NCBI GenBank assembly: GCA_015490315.1
Contig: WFYB01000029.1
Span: 1 to 19,983, forward strand
Length of the DNA: 19,983 nucleotides
Direction: 5' to 3'
Source: Sulfurovum sp.
GTDB taxonomy: Bacteria; Campylobacterota; Campylobacteria; Campylobacterales; Sulfurovaceae
This document shows, one piece after another, positions 12,557-19,983 of the stretch (position 1 is the first letter of the stretch; each line of letters opens with the position of its first letter). The notes beneath the pieces were generated by a model that searched no databases, was not told the origin of the DNA, and was given only the letters and a program-made list of their open reading frames with translations. A program made the position numbers and the translations under genes.

Positions 12557-13474
12557 CTACTCGAAAAGTTCTGTAGAGAGATAGCGTTCGGCGGTATCAC
12601 ACAAAATGGTGACGATCACTTTACCCTGATTCTCCGGACGTTTTGCGACGAGTGACGCGGCATAGAGGTTGGCACCCGATGAGATACCCACAAGCAGACC
12701 TTCATCTTTGGCTACTTTGCGTGCTGTCATAAAAGCATCTTCATCATTGACCTCGAGTACTTCATCATAGATATCGGTGTTGAGGATCTCAGGGATAAAG
12801 CCCGCGCCGATCCCCTGTATCTTGTGTGGCCCGGCAGCATGTCCGTGCAGTACGGCAGATTGTGTCGGTTCCACTGCGATTACTTCAAGGTCGGGATGTG
12901 CCTCTTTGAGCACTTCGGAGGTACCGGTCAAGGTGCCGCCGGTACCGACAGAAGCGACGAAGATATCGATCTTGCCTTCGGTATCTTTGAGGATCTCCAA
13001 TGCGGTGGTTTTGCGGTGGATATCGGGATTGTCAGGATTGTTGAACTGCTGGAGTACCATCGCTTTTGGAAGGCTCTTTTCGAGTTCTGCCGCTTTGCTG
13101 ATGGCACCGCCCATACCCTCAAGTGCCGGGGTGAGTACCAGTTCGGCACCCAGGTGTGTCAGCAGCTTGCGCCGCTCCATACTCATCGATTCGGGCATTG
13201 TGAGGATGAGTCTCAGCCCTTTGGCTGCACAGATGGCGGCGAGCCCAATACCTGTATTGCCGCTGGTGGGTTCGATGATCGTTGTATCCTTGTCGATCTC
13301 TCCGCGTTGCATCGCTTCGTTGATCATATTGTAGGCGATCCTGTCTTTGACCGATGAGGTAGGGTTCATAAATTCGCATTTGCCAAGTATTGTAGCTCCG
13401 GTCTCTTCGCTGAGCGCATTTATTTTGACCAGAGGGGTATTGCCGATGAGATCCTCGATACTGTTCGCGACCAT
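12557..13474 (-). CDS. cysK: Cysteine synthase (O-acetylserine sulfhydrylase)
   Basis: Makes cysteine from O-acetylserine and sulfide with PLP. The 305-residue protein contains IGNTPLVKI, the PLP lysine in NPTSSVKDR (K43), the phosphate/substrate loop PTSGNTG (69-75), the GTGGT cofactor loop (176-180), IQGIGAGFIPEIL and the closing CDTAERYLST. All key residues expected of CysK are present, and the length is standard for the A-type enzyme. AAGGA precedes the ATG, and a TATAAT lies 35 nt upstream. The downstream pabC-like gene is likely cotranscribed. A serine acetyltransferase gene is not visible nearby. Confidence 0.97.
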   Translation of the reverse strand: MVANSIEDLIGNTPLVKINALSEETGATILGKCEFMNPTSSVKDRIAYNMINEAMQRGEIDKDTTIIEPTSGNTGIGLAAICAAKGLRLILTMPESMSMERRKLLTHLGAELVLTPALEGMGGAISKAAELEKSLPKAMVLQQFNNPDNPDIHRKTTALEILKDTEGKIDIFVASVGTGGTLTGTSEVLKEAHPDLEVIAVEPTQSAVLHGHAAGPHKIQGIGAGFIPEILNTDIYDEVLEVNDEDAFMTARKVAKDEGLLVGISSGANLYAASLVAKRPENQGKVIVTILCDTAERYLSTELFE

Positions 13475-13508
13475 CTAAATTCCTTATAGGTTATGTAATT
13501 AATAATTT

Positions 13509-13514
13509 ATTATA
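13509..13514 (-). promoter_or_regulatory. Putative -10 box of cysK
   Basis: Minus-strand TATAAT in AGTATAATAAATT, giving a leader of about 28 nt. The palindrome TAATAA-T-TTATTA (13500-13512) overlaps it, but in such AT-rich DNA this may be chance. The box shows that cysK has its own promoter after the carbonic anhydrase gene. Confidence 0.6.
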
Positions 13515-13522
13515 CTGTTTAA

Positions 13523-14167
13523 TTACTTTTGGCTAAGCGGTTTGAATTCGAAATTCTCATCATCATAGTACTCGATGTTACCGTTTTCTATATCATAATG
13601 CCAGCCGTGCAGGAAGATCCTGCCTTCATCTACCCCTCGCGCAACTGCCGGATAGGTCAGGAGGTTTTCGAGTTGAAAGACCACAGAGAGCTTTTCGGTG
13701 TAGCGCAGCAGCTCCTCTTGCCCTTTCTCTTTGCATGTCAGCATAGCTACTTTTTTTGCCTCATGTCCAAGCTCAAGCCATTTGATGGTGTGGATATTCT
13801 CCGGAGTCTCTTTAATCTCTTTATAGAGTGCCGCGATTGCTCCGCAATGTGAGTGTCCGCAGACGATGATGTCAGAGATCTCCAATACCGAAACGGCATA
13901 TTCGATGGCAGAAGCGGTCGCATGATAGTCCGCATCAGGTTGAAATGGGGCTACAAAGTTACCGATATTGCGCACAATGAAGAGATCGCCGGGCTTGCTG
14001 CCGGTGATGAGTGCGGGCATGACACGCGAATCGCTGCATCCGATGAAGAGTGCTTTGGGGTTTTGCCCCTTCTCTACAAGGTTTTTGAATCGCTCCTCAT
14101 TTTTTGCGAATTTTACTTTGCGGAAGGATTCGTGTCCTTTGGCAAACTGGGCGAGTCTGTCATCCAT
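13523..14167 (-). CDS. Beta-class carbonic anhydrase
   Basis: Interconverts CO2 and bicarbonate using zinc. The 214-residue protein has the beta-class zinc ligands C44, H104 and C107 with the catalytic dyad D46/R48 (CSDSR; HSHC), plus VRNIGNFV and SAIEYAV. The N-terminus matches cytosolic or SulP-independent forms: no signal peptide. The Shine-Dalgarno AAGGAGG is strong and lies inside the end of pyrC; the ATG overlaps the pyrC stop by 8 bp. In a chemolithoautotroph it would feed carboxylases, including bicarbonate for pyrimidine synthesis, but the host lifestyle is inferred. It is the last gene of the overlapping lnt-yidD-pyrC block. Confidence 0.95.
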   Translation of the reverse strand: MDDRLAQFAKGHESFRKVKFAKNEERFKNLVEKGQNPKALFIGCSDSRVMPALITGSKPGDLFIVRNIGNFVAPFQPDADYHATASAIEYAVSVLEISDIIVCGHSHCGAIAALYKEIKETPENIHTIKWLELGHEAKKVAMLTCKEKGQEELLRYTEKLSVVFQLENLLTYPAVARGVDEGRIFLHGWHYDIENGNIEYYDDENFEFKPLSQK

Positions 14168-15173
14168 CTGTCACCTCCTTGATGCTGTACTCAAGTGTTT
14201 CGCCGGCATACATCGGTACGACACCGTTGTATTCGGCGGGTACAGTAAAGGGCTCTTTGCTGAGTGTGACACGTTTGGGTATAGGTGTGATGCCGTAAAT
14301 CTTTTGGGCATTGCCGCTAACAAAGTCCTGGAGTTTTTCGAGTGCGTTATGGCGCTCGAAAAGCGCTGTAAGTACCTGCAGTGCGATCGGTGCAGTAAAG
14401 ACCCCGGCAGCACATCCGCATGCCTCTTTGGCGTGCTTGGGGTGGGGTGCAGAGTCGGAGCCGAACATCACTTTGGGGTGCGCACGGAGTGCTACATCAA
14501 GCAGGGCTTCTCTATCTTCAGGGCGCTTGGCGATCGGTTTGCAAAACAGGTGGGGTTGCAGCATACCGCCTGCGACATCATCGAGTGTGATGATCAGATG
14601 GTGCAGTGTGATTGTGGCATAGAGGTTCTCGAAGCGCTCCAGTGCGGCGACACTCTCTTTGGTGGTGATGTGCTCCATGATGATCTTGAGTTTTGGAAAC
14701 GCTTTTGCAAGCTTCTCGTAGATCGGGACAAACTCTGCCTCTCTGTCCATCACAAAGCCGTTTGTCTCTCCATGGATACAGAGCGGAATCCCCAGGTCAC
14801 TCATCGCTTGAAGTGTGGGGCGCAACTCCTCTACATCAAAGCCGCTCACACCTCCTTCGGAGTTGGTGGTGATGCCTGCGGGGTAGAGTTTGATCGCGGT
14901 AATCTCCTCTCTGAGTGTTTCAAGAAATGCCCTGTCGTAGTCAGGTTTGAAAAAGAGTGTCATATTGGGTCTGAAGTGCTCATCCCCGATCGCTTCAAGG
15001 ATACGCGCTTTGTAGGCAAGCAGTGCGGCTTTGTCAGTGACGGGAGGGACAAGGTTTGGCATGACAAGTGCGCCTGCAAAGGTATGCGCGCTCTCTTTGG
15101 CGATATTGTGCAGCATCTCTCCATCACGAAGATGAAGGTGCATATCAAGCGGAGAATGGAGTGTAAGTGCCAT
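14160..15173 (-). CDS. pyrC: Dihydroorotase
   Basis: Cyclises carbamoyl-aspartate to dihydroorotate in pyrimidine synthesis. The 337-residue protein is of the short PyrC class: DMHLHLRDG supplies two metal-binding histidines, then MPNLVPPVTD, the metal-bridging lysine in AIKLYPAG, CIHGE, a histidine in MEHITTKESV, and GSDSAPHPKHAKE with the catalytic aspartate. I take ATG 15173; a TTG directly before it is also in frame. AAAGGA lies within the yidD 3' end, and the gene overlaps yidD by 29 bp, so expression is probably coupled to it. Confidence 0.97.
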   Translation of the reverse strand: MALTLHSPLDMHLHLRDGEMLHNIAKESAHTFAGALVMPNLVPPVTDKAALLAYKARILEAIGDEHFRPNMTLFFKPDYDRAFLETLREEITAIKLYPAGITTNSEGGVSGFDVEELRPTLQAMSDLGIPLCIHGETNGFVMDREAEFVPIYEKLAKAFPKLKIIMEHITTKESVAALERFENLYATITLHHLIITLDDVAGGMLQPHLFCKPIAKRPEDREALLDVALRAHPKVMFGSDSAPHPKHAKEACGCAAGVFTAPIALQVLTALFERHNALEKLQDFVSGNAQKIYGITPIPKRVTLSKEPFTVPAEYNGVVPMYAGETLEYSIKEVTDG

Positions 15174-15519
15174 CAAGATCCTTTAGGAGATAGTATCGGT
15201 CACCCTCTTTTGGGATGAGCCAGTAATGTATCTTGATTTTGCCATAAGTTCCATTAGATGCGCGTAAATGGTGCGGATGCAGGAGTGCCGAGACAGACGG
15301 CGGCGCAAAGGTGATGAGCGGGTAGTCTATTCCCCCTGCAAAGAGCTGGTTGCAGCGTAGTATTCGCAAAGAGCTTGCTACAAACGCTTTGTGCGGTGCG
15401 TTGCACTCGAACTGCCACTTGGCATACTCCGAGCAGGTAGGGTAGTAACGGCACGAAGCAGGCAGCATGCGGGAGATGTATTGGTAGCCTTTGATAGGGA
15501 GTGTCCAGAACTTTGCCAT
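15145..15519 (-). CDS. yidD: Membrane protein insertion efficiency factor YidD
   Basis: YidD is a small peripheral membrane protein that assists YidC-dependent insertion. The 124-residue product shows the diagnostic N-terminus: LPIKGYQYISRMLPASCRYYPTCSEYAKWQFE, with the SCRYYPTCSEY cysteine motif, and AFVASSLRILRCNQLFAGGIDYP. The C-terminal third (about residues 80-124) is longer than in E. coli YidD (85 residues) and has no recognised motif. The start is the ATG that overlaps the lnt stop (TAATG); the frame runs 49 codons further upstream, but that part only shadows lnt. It is usually found near rnpA-yidC, so its place between lnt and pyrC is less common. Confidence 0.95.
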   Translation of the reverse strand: MAKFWTLPIKGYQYISRMLPASCRYYPTCSEYAKWQFECNAPHKAFVASSLRILRCNQLFAGGIDYPLITFAPPSVSALLHPHHLRASNGTYGKIKIHYWLIPKEGDRYYLLKDLDGTYTPFSA

Positions 15520-16805
15520 TACTGCTGCTCCTTGAATCGTTTGCCGTCGCTGATGATATAGGAGGGCGACATATTGACGGCATGGTAGATCGTGGTGCCG
15601 TATTTTCTGCTGTAGTATTGTAGCAAAAGACGCTGCAGGGTCGGTTCGATGGAGGGGGTGAACCATCCGTTGTTGCTCAGTACGATCATATTGGCGGGTT
15701 TGCCCTCATAGAGTTTTTCGGAGGTGGCCTCAAAACAGATGGCATTTCTATAGCGGGTACCCTCGATGGTGTAGTCTGTCAGTTGGGTGTCGGCTTTGTA
15801 GTCAACCGCATCGTCATAGAAGATACGGTTGACCCATTTGCTGAGAAAATCGGGCAGCGGGTTACGCTCACCGAATGGAACGAGCACCACCTTGTTTGCG
15901 ACAGTGACCTTGCCGTCACGGGTGAAGATATAGGTGGAGTTCCTCGGTGTTTTACCATCCCAGTAGAGTGCGCCTGTGACGATATTGATCTTCGAGGCAC
16001 GCTGCTTGAGTGCATCAAAGAGTGCGGGATCGCGGTTGAGAAACACAGGGAAGACCGATTCGGGCAAGATGACCAAATCTTTGCCTCTCTTGATCGCTTC
16101 GTCTATCTCTTCAAAGAGCCTTTGGTACTGCTGCAGCTGCAAGGAGGGATTCCACTTCTCTTCGATCGTGGTATCTGTAGCGACGATAGTGACTGCAGGA
16201 TCGATCTTGGGATGTTTGGTCGGCAGGGGAGCGTAGGTGAGCAGAATGAGCAGTAAGAAAAGCAGCTGTTTTCGCCAGAGTGCAAGGGTGATCGCAAAGA
16301 GGATGATCGCAAAGTGCCATTTGTCGATCCCCAAAAAGCTTTCGACAAAGAGGAGCTCAGGCTTGTACCAGTCAAAGGAGAGCGGGTGGATGTAGCTCAT
16401 ACTTAAAAGACCAAGGCTTTTGAGTATGAGAGAGGGGAGAGGTGATAGGTAGTAGGTGTATTTTTGTAAAAGCTTTTCTGCTCTCTCTGAGAGTTTGGCG
16501 ATGCTCCAAAAGAGTATGCCGTAGACAAGCCCGATAGAGAGCACCACAAAGGGTATCGCCCAGGGCATTTGATAGTGTAGAAAACTCAGCCCGATCCACC
16601 AAAACCAAAACTGACCGACAAAAAAACCTGTCCAGAACCATACAGGGACAGTAGCAGGCAGCAAAATATAAAAAAACGCCAATCCCAAGAGGGTGTGGAT
16701 AAAAGGCTGGTCGATCCCCCGGTAGGAGAGATAGATGAAGAGCGATCCGGTCAATGCGGTCAAAAAGCCTCTTGTTATCTCTAAAGTGTTAAAATATTGG
16801 CTCAT
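15519..16805 (-). CDS. lnt: Apolipoprotein N-acyltransferase
   Basis: Adds the third acyl chain to lipoproteins in the inner membrane. About 428 residues, short like other epsilonproteobacterial Lnt proteins. Several N-terminal membrane spans fill residues 15-195; the nitrilase-type domain follows with the catalytic glutamate in LPESVFP (about E249), lysine in NKVVLVPFGE (about K305) and cysteine in AICFEA (about C357). ATG 16805 lacks a good Shine-Dalgarno. TTG 16814 (three residues longer) has GAGGA 6 nt upstream and may be the true start. It is divergent from yajC with 20 bp or less between the two, and heads the lnt-yidD-pyrC-carbonic anhydrase block. Confidence 0.95.
   Translation of the reverse strand: MSQYFNTLEITRGFLTALTGSLFIYLSYRGIDQPFIHTLLGLAFFYILLPATVPVWFWTGFFVGQFWFWWIGLSFLHYQMPWAIPFVVLSIGLVYGILFWSIAKLSERAEKLLQKYTYYLSPLPSLILKSLGLLSMSYIHPLSFDWYKPELLFVESFLGIDKWHFAIILFAITLALWRKQLLFLLLILLTYAPLPTKHPKIDPAVTIVATDTTIEEKWNPSLQLQQYQRLFEEIDEAIKRGKDLVILPESVFPVFLNRDPALFDALKQRASKINIVTGALYWDGKTPRNSTYIFTRDGKVTVANKVVLVPFGERNPLPDFLSKWVNRIFYDDAVDYKADTQLTDYTIEGTRYRNAICFEATSEKLYEGKPANMIVLSNNGWFTPSIEPTLQRLLLQYYSRKYGTTIYHAVNMSPSYIISDGKRFKEQQ
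16790..16795 (+). promoter_or_regulatory. Possible -10 box of yajC-secD-secF, inside lnt
   Basis: TAAAAT, 31 nt before the yajC ATG and within the first codons of lnt on the other strand. The 20-bp gap is too small to hold a promoter, so one must lie inside lnt; this is the best -10 match I see there. Confidence 0.4.
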
Positions 16806-16825
16806 TTTACTCAAAAGGATTCCTC

Positions 16826-17089
16826 ATGGAACAGTTTATACCGCTCATTATATTGTTCGCGATTTTTTATTTCCTGATCATCAGACCGCAGCAGAAAGCG
16901 CAAAAAGCACATGCACAGATGCTTGAAAGTCTCAAAAAAGGTGACAAGATCGTCACTACCGGCGGATTGATTGCCGAAGTGGTTAAACCTGAAGAAGATT
17001 TTATCAAAATCAAATTAAATGATGATACGATCGTCAAGCTCGATCGTGCCTATGTAGCAAAGAAGGTGGAGCTGGGTGAAAACGCTTAA
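16826..17089 (+). CDS. yajC: Preprotein translocase subunit YajC
   Basis: YajC is the small accessory subunit of the SecDF-YajC complex that supports protein export. The 87-residue protein has one N-terminal membrane span (LIILFAIFYFLIIRPQQKAQK) with the hallmark FYFLIIRPQQK, then a cytoplasmic domain with GDKIVTTGGLIAEVV and the INLDDTIVKLDR-type strand. AGGA lies 7-10 nt upstream of the ATG. It overlaps secD by 14 bp. The divergent lnt start lies 20 bp upstream. Confidence 0.97.
   Translation: MEQFIPLIILFAIFYFLIIRPQQKAQKAHAQMLESLKKGDKIVTTGGLIAEVVKPEEDFIKIKLNDDTIVKLDRAYVAKKVELGENA
16847..16852 (-). promoter_or_regulatory. Putative -10 box of lnt, inside yajC
   Basis: Minus-strand TATAAT, 41 nt upstream of the lnt ATG and within yajC codons 8-9. 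Predicted start near 16840 leaves room for GAGGA before either lnt start codon. The divergent transcripts would overlap. Confidence 0.5.
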
Positions 17090-18656
17090 TTTCAGACTCA
17101 TACTCTTTATCTTTGCGCTGATTTTCGGTGTGGTATTTTCCATACCGTCATTGACGCAGAGCCAGAGCGGAAAGAAGATCACCCTTGGGCTCGATCTTCA
17201 GGGCGGGCTGCATATGCTCCTGGGGATCAAGACCGATGTGGCGATCGAGTCACGCATCAAGTCAATGGCAGCTTCGATCAAATACCTCTTCGATGATGAA
17301 GATATCATCTTTGACAACCTGCGTATCGAGGATGGCAAACGGATCACGTTTGAACTGCTTGACAGTGATGATGTCCCCAAAGCAAAAGCACTCCTCAAAA
17401 AAGAGCTTGAGGGTATCAAGATCGAGCAGAACGGTTTGAAATTTACAGTTGAGATGACACCCCAAGAAGTTGCACGTACCAAGAAAAACGCTATTTCTCA
17501 GGCAGTAGATACGATCCGGACACGACTCGATGCCTTCGGGTTGGCTGAACCGACAGTTGCCAAACAGGGTGAAGACAAGATCCTTGTAGAGGTACCGGGT
17601 ATCAAAACACAGGAGGATGAGCAGCGTATCAGGGAGCTGATTGCACGTGCGGCACACCTGCAGCTGATGGCGGTCGATGAAGATCGCAACAGCCGTGTAG
17701 AGACGATGAGTCCGCAGGAGGCACGCAGCTACGGAGATGTGATCCTGGAGGATGTCAACCACCCCAGAAAATATCTGCTTCATGGGATCCAGATACTTGA
17801 CGGCTCGATGCTGACAGATGCCAAAGTGGGCTTTGACCAGAACAACCAGCCGGTGATCAACTTCACGCTCAACGGGCAGGGTGCGAAGATATTTGGAGAC
17901 TTTACCGGCAAAAATGTCGGTAAACGTATGGCAGTAGTCCTTGATAACAAAGTCTACTCCGCACCGGTGATCAACGAGCGTATCGGAGGCGGTCGTGTAC
18001 AGATCTCGGGCAACTTCAAGCTTGATGAAGCGCATGACCTTGCGATCGCATTGCGTTCAGGCGCACTACTCGCACCGGTCTATGTGATGGAGAAGCGTTC
18101 TGTTGGACCAAGCCTCGGAGCTGACAATATCAAAGCGAGCCTGATGGCACTGATCCTCGGTTTTGTACTGGTAGTAATCTTCATGGTGCTCTACTACGGT
18201 ATGGCGGGACTGATTGCGGATATCGCTTTGGTTGGAAACTTGTTTTTGATTTTGGCGATCATGTCACTCTTCGGTGCGACACTGACACTGCCGGGTATGG
18301 CGGGTATCGTTCTGACGGTCGGTATGGCAGTTGATGCCAATGTCATAATCAACGAGCGTATCCGTGAGCTGCTGCATGAGGGCAAGTCGGTTGCCAAAGC
18401 GATCGAAGAGGGGTATGACAAAGCCTTTACTGCGATCCTGGATGCCAATGTGACGACACTGATCGCCGCAGTGGTACTCTGGGCGTATGGTACCGGACCG
18501 CTCAAAGGGTTTGCATTGACGATGGGGATCGGTATCCTCGCATCGATGCTGACCGCGATTGTAGGAACACACGGTATCTATCAATGGCTATTGCCAAAGA
18601 TAGACAGAAAACGTCTGGGCTTCTGGTTCGGCATCAAAACAGAGGGGAAAAAATAA
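17076..18656 (+). CDS. secD: Protein translocase subunit SecD
   Basis: SecD uses the proton gradient to help pull preproteins across the inner membrane. The 526-residue protein has an N-terminal span, the DLQGGLHMLLG motif, a large periplasmic part (with RTRLDAFGLAEPTVAKQG and the P1-type FTLNGQGAKIFGDFT region), then five more spans ending near residue 510. The GLVGNL-like ALVGNLFLILAIMS and VDANVIINERIRELLHEGKS motifs are typical. It starts with GTG at 17076 inside yajC; GTGGAG lies just upstream. The stop overlaps the secF start (TAATG), so the two are translationally coupled. Confidence 0.97.
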   Translation: MKTLNFRLILFIFALIFGVVFSIPSLTQSQSGKKITLGLDLQGGLHMLLGIKTDVAIESRIKSMAASIKYLFDDEDIIFDNLRIEDGKRITFELLDSDDVPKAKALLKKELEGIKIEQNGLKFTVEMTPQEVARTKKNAISQAVDTIRTRLDAFGLAEPTVAKQGEDKILVEVPGIKTQEDEQRIRELIARAAHLQLMAVDEDRNSRVETMSPQEARSYGDVILEDVNHPRKYLLHGIQILDGSMLTDAKVGFDQNNQPVINFTLNGQGAKIFGDFTGKNVGKRMAVVLDNKVYSAPVINERIGGGRVQISGNFKLDEAHDLAIALRSGALLAPVYVMEKRSVGPSLGADNIKASLMALILGFVLVVIFMVLYYGMAGLIADIALVGNLFLILAIMSLFGATLTLPGMAGIVLTVGMAVDANVIINERIRELLHEGKSVAKAIEEGYDKAFTAILDANVTTLIAAVVLWAYGTGPLKGFALTMGIGILASMLTAIVGTHGIYQWLLPKIDRKRLGFWFGIKTEGKK

Positions 18657-19627
18657 TGGAAATATTCAAGTATGACAAACCAATCCCGTTTATGCGCTAC
18701 GCCAAGCGTTTCGGTCTGCTCTCTATTGTTTTGGTACTCCTCTCTCTTGGTTTGATCTTTACCAAAGGGTTCAACTACGGGCTTGATTTTGCCGGGGGTA
18801 CACTGGTACAGGTGCACTATGACAAAAAAGCGCCGATCGACGAGATCAGAAAGGCGATTGCCAAAGACAAAAATTATGAGAATGCAAGTGTTACCTATTT
18901 TGGCAACGACAATGAGATCATCATCCGTACCAAAAACAGCAGTAAGTCTCTGGGCAAAGATATGGGTGATACGATCCGTGAACTGATCAAAGATACAGGC
19001 AACTTCGAGATACGCCGGGTCGATATGGTTGGCGCGAAAGTCGGTTCGGAACTGCGAGAGAAGGGGATCATGTCGCTGGTACTCGCGATACTCGGTATCC
19101 TGATCTATGTCTCTTTCCGGTTTGAGTGGCGCTTTGCCGTCGCATCGGTACTCGCACTTGTACACGACGTAACCATCGCGATGGGTGCAGTCGTACTCTT
19201 CGGTATTGAGGTCAATCTCGATACCCTTGCGGCACTGCTGACGATTTTGGGATATTCTCTCAACGATACGATCATTGTCTTTGACCGTATCCGTGAGGGT
19301 ATCCAGATAAGCAAGAAGTCTGACCTTGCCGAGATCATCGATGAGTCGGTCACTCAGACCCTCTCACGTACGACACTCACCTCGTTGACCACCTTCTTCG
19401 TGGTCTTGACACTCTTTGTCTTTGGCGGGGAGATCATTCGAGGATTCAGCTTTACACTGCTTGTGGGTGTGGTTGTCGGTACCTACTCCTCTATCTTTGT
19501 TGCCTCGCCTATCTTGATGTGGCTTGGCTTCTCTGTCAAAGAGTACCGTCTCAAACAGGCAGAGAAACTCAAAAGAGAGAAAGAGAAAGAGAAGATGCGC
19601 GCGCAGTATGAGAGTGGAACATTGTAA
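18656..19627 (+). CDS. secF: Protein translocase subunit SecF
   Basis: Partner of SecD in the same complex. 323 residues: an N-terminal span (FGLLSIVLVLLSLGLIFTKG), then GLDFAGGTLVQVHY, a periplasmic loop, and five further spans with VGAKVGSELREKG, LTILGYSLNDTIIVFDRIRE and LSRTTLTSLTTFFVVLTLFVFGG. The start is ATG 18656, which overlaps the secD stop; the frame runs 24 codons upstream but that part only shadows secD. AGGGG lies 8 nt upstream. A heptamer array begins immediately after its stop codon. Confidence 0.97.
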   Translation: MEIFKYDKPIPFMRYAKRFGLLSIVLVLLSLGLIFTKGFNYGLDFAGGTLVQVHYDKKAPIDEIRKAIAKDKNYENASVTYFGNDNEIIIRTKNSSKSLGKDMGDTIRELIKDTGNFEIRRVDMVGAKVGSELREKGIMSLVLAILGILIYVSFRFEWRFAVASVLALVHDVTIAMGAVVLFGIEVNLDTLAALLTILGYSLNDTIIVFDRIREGIQISKKSDLAEIIDESVTQTLSRTTLTSLTTFFVVLTLFVFGGEIIRGFSFTLLVGVVVGTYSSIFVASPILMWLGFSVKEYRLKQAEKLKREKEKEKMRAQYESGTL

Positions 19628-19655
19628 AATTAGAAATTAGAAATTAGAAATTAGA
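19628..19655. repeat. Heptanucleotide tandem array, unit AATTAGA
   Basis: Four perfect units starting at the first base after the secF TAA, then degenerating into A-rich DNA (AAATTAAAAGTTAAAAA). It is purine-rich on the plus strand. The 9-mer TGGTATGCT follows at 19683-19691, as it does beside the array at 8009. Confidence 0.93.
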
Positions 19656-19723
19656 AAATTAAAAGTTAAAAAATAAAAAATGTGGTATGCTGTTTGTGAT
19701 ATGTTCCAAAAGGAGATAATGGT

Positions 19724-19983
19724 ATGAATTGGGGTAAAGTTTTTTATATCTTTTTTACATTGATGTCACTGACTACATCAGCGGCGTTTTTGTATGAGAA
19801 CTCAGTGGTGGCACTCTTTATTGCAGGGTCGGTCAATATGATATCGACACTGTTGAAGATCGGGGTGCGCAACATCCTCTCTGCCGAACTATTAGCAGGT
19901 TCATTGGTGGCGGATCTTCACCTCATCCCTGCCTTTTTTGCACTGCAGTTCTGGCACAATGACAAGATCGCGGTAGGACTTGT
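19724..19983 (+). CDS. Hydrophobic membrane protein, partial (cut by window end)
   Basis: The frame is open from ATG 19724 to the end of the window (86 complete codons visible) with AAAAGGAG 9 nt upstream. It begins MNWGKVFYIFFTLMSL and contains hydrophobic segments near residues 4-25 and 28-48, then GVRNILSAELLAGSLVADLHLIPAFFALQFW. I think this matches a family of unknown function (DUF6394) often found after secF in Campylobacterota, but that is from memory and uncertain. Its role is unknown. It follows secF by 96 bp. Confidence 0.75.
   Translation, partial: MNWGKVFYIFFTLMSLTTSAAFLYENSVVALFIAGSVNMISTLLKIGVRNILSAELLAGSLVADLHLIPAFFALQFWHNDKIAVGL

Noticed and set aside
12777..13357. Two plus-strand open frames antisense to cysK
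   Set aside because: Both mirror cysK codons; composition is unlike real proteins and no start signals are seen.
13500..13512. LysR-type operator TAATAA-T-TTATTA at the cysK promoter
   Set aside because: It fits T-N11-A but consists only of A and T in AT-rich DNA, so chance is likely; kept only as a note on the promoter.
13968..15218. Plus-strand open frame of 416 codons across the carbonic anhydrase and pyrC genes
   Set aside because: It is antisense to two clearly conserved genes, is rich in Cys and His in shadow fashion, and has no Shine-Dalgarno or recognisable domain.
17262..18035. Minus-strand open frame of 257 codons inside secD
   Set aside because: Antisense shadow of a conserved gene; no protein-like features or ribosome-binding site.

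Overview
The window reads as ordinary chromosome of a Campylobacterota (epsilonproteobacterial) bacterium, most likely a Sulfurovum- or Sulfurimonas-like one. This rests on protein flavour, on promoters with a TATAAT box but no clear -35 box, and on a short Lnt next to yajC-secD-secF. The genus is an inference. No rRNA, tRNA, CRISPR array, prophage or insertion sequence was seen.

Layout, left to right. (1) rplS (ribosomal protein L19) with its terminator, then a 330-bp gene-poor stretch holding an imperfect direct repeat, a heptamer tandem array and a promoter. (2) Two abutting genes for unrecognised basic membrane proteins. The second overlaps, tail to tail, a HugZ/PNPOx-type flavin-fold gene that follows smpB on the minus strand. 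(3) A stress block on the plus strand: a Crp/Fnr-family regulator, then a periplasmic YfdX protein and two small heat shock proteins (Hsp20), closed by a terminator. A perfect palindrome lies between the regulator and yfdX at the position of a class II activator site. (4) A 167-bp structured element with imperfect terminal inverted repeats. (5) Minus-strand uvrD/pcrA, truB and ispE. A pair of inverted heptamer arrays separates uvrD from truB, and hairpins cover the start regions of both truB and ispE. A 14-codon ORF with a strong Shine-Dalgarno ends on the ispE start codon. (6) A LysR-family regulator divergent from uvrD. (7) A long minus-strand stretch: lnt, yidD, pyrC and a beta-carbonic anhydrase, all overlapping, then cysK and a pabC-like gene, then an SspB-like gene. 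(8) Plus-strand yajC, secD and secF, overlapping, then another heptamer array and the start of a membrane protein cut by the window end.

Most genes are core housekeeping: translation and trans-translation (rplS, smpB, truB), DNA repair (uvrD), isoprenoid, pyrimidine and cysteine synthesis (ispE, pyrC, cysK), lipoprotein maturation and membrane insertion (lnt, yidD, yajC-secD-secF). The most unusual material lies between genes. It comprises the truB-ispE leader ORF and hairpin, a family of heptanucleotide arrays at four sites that all fit ARTKARR on one strand, the structured 6135-6301 element, and the compact Crp/Fnr-yfdX-hsp20-hsp20 stress module.
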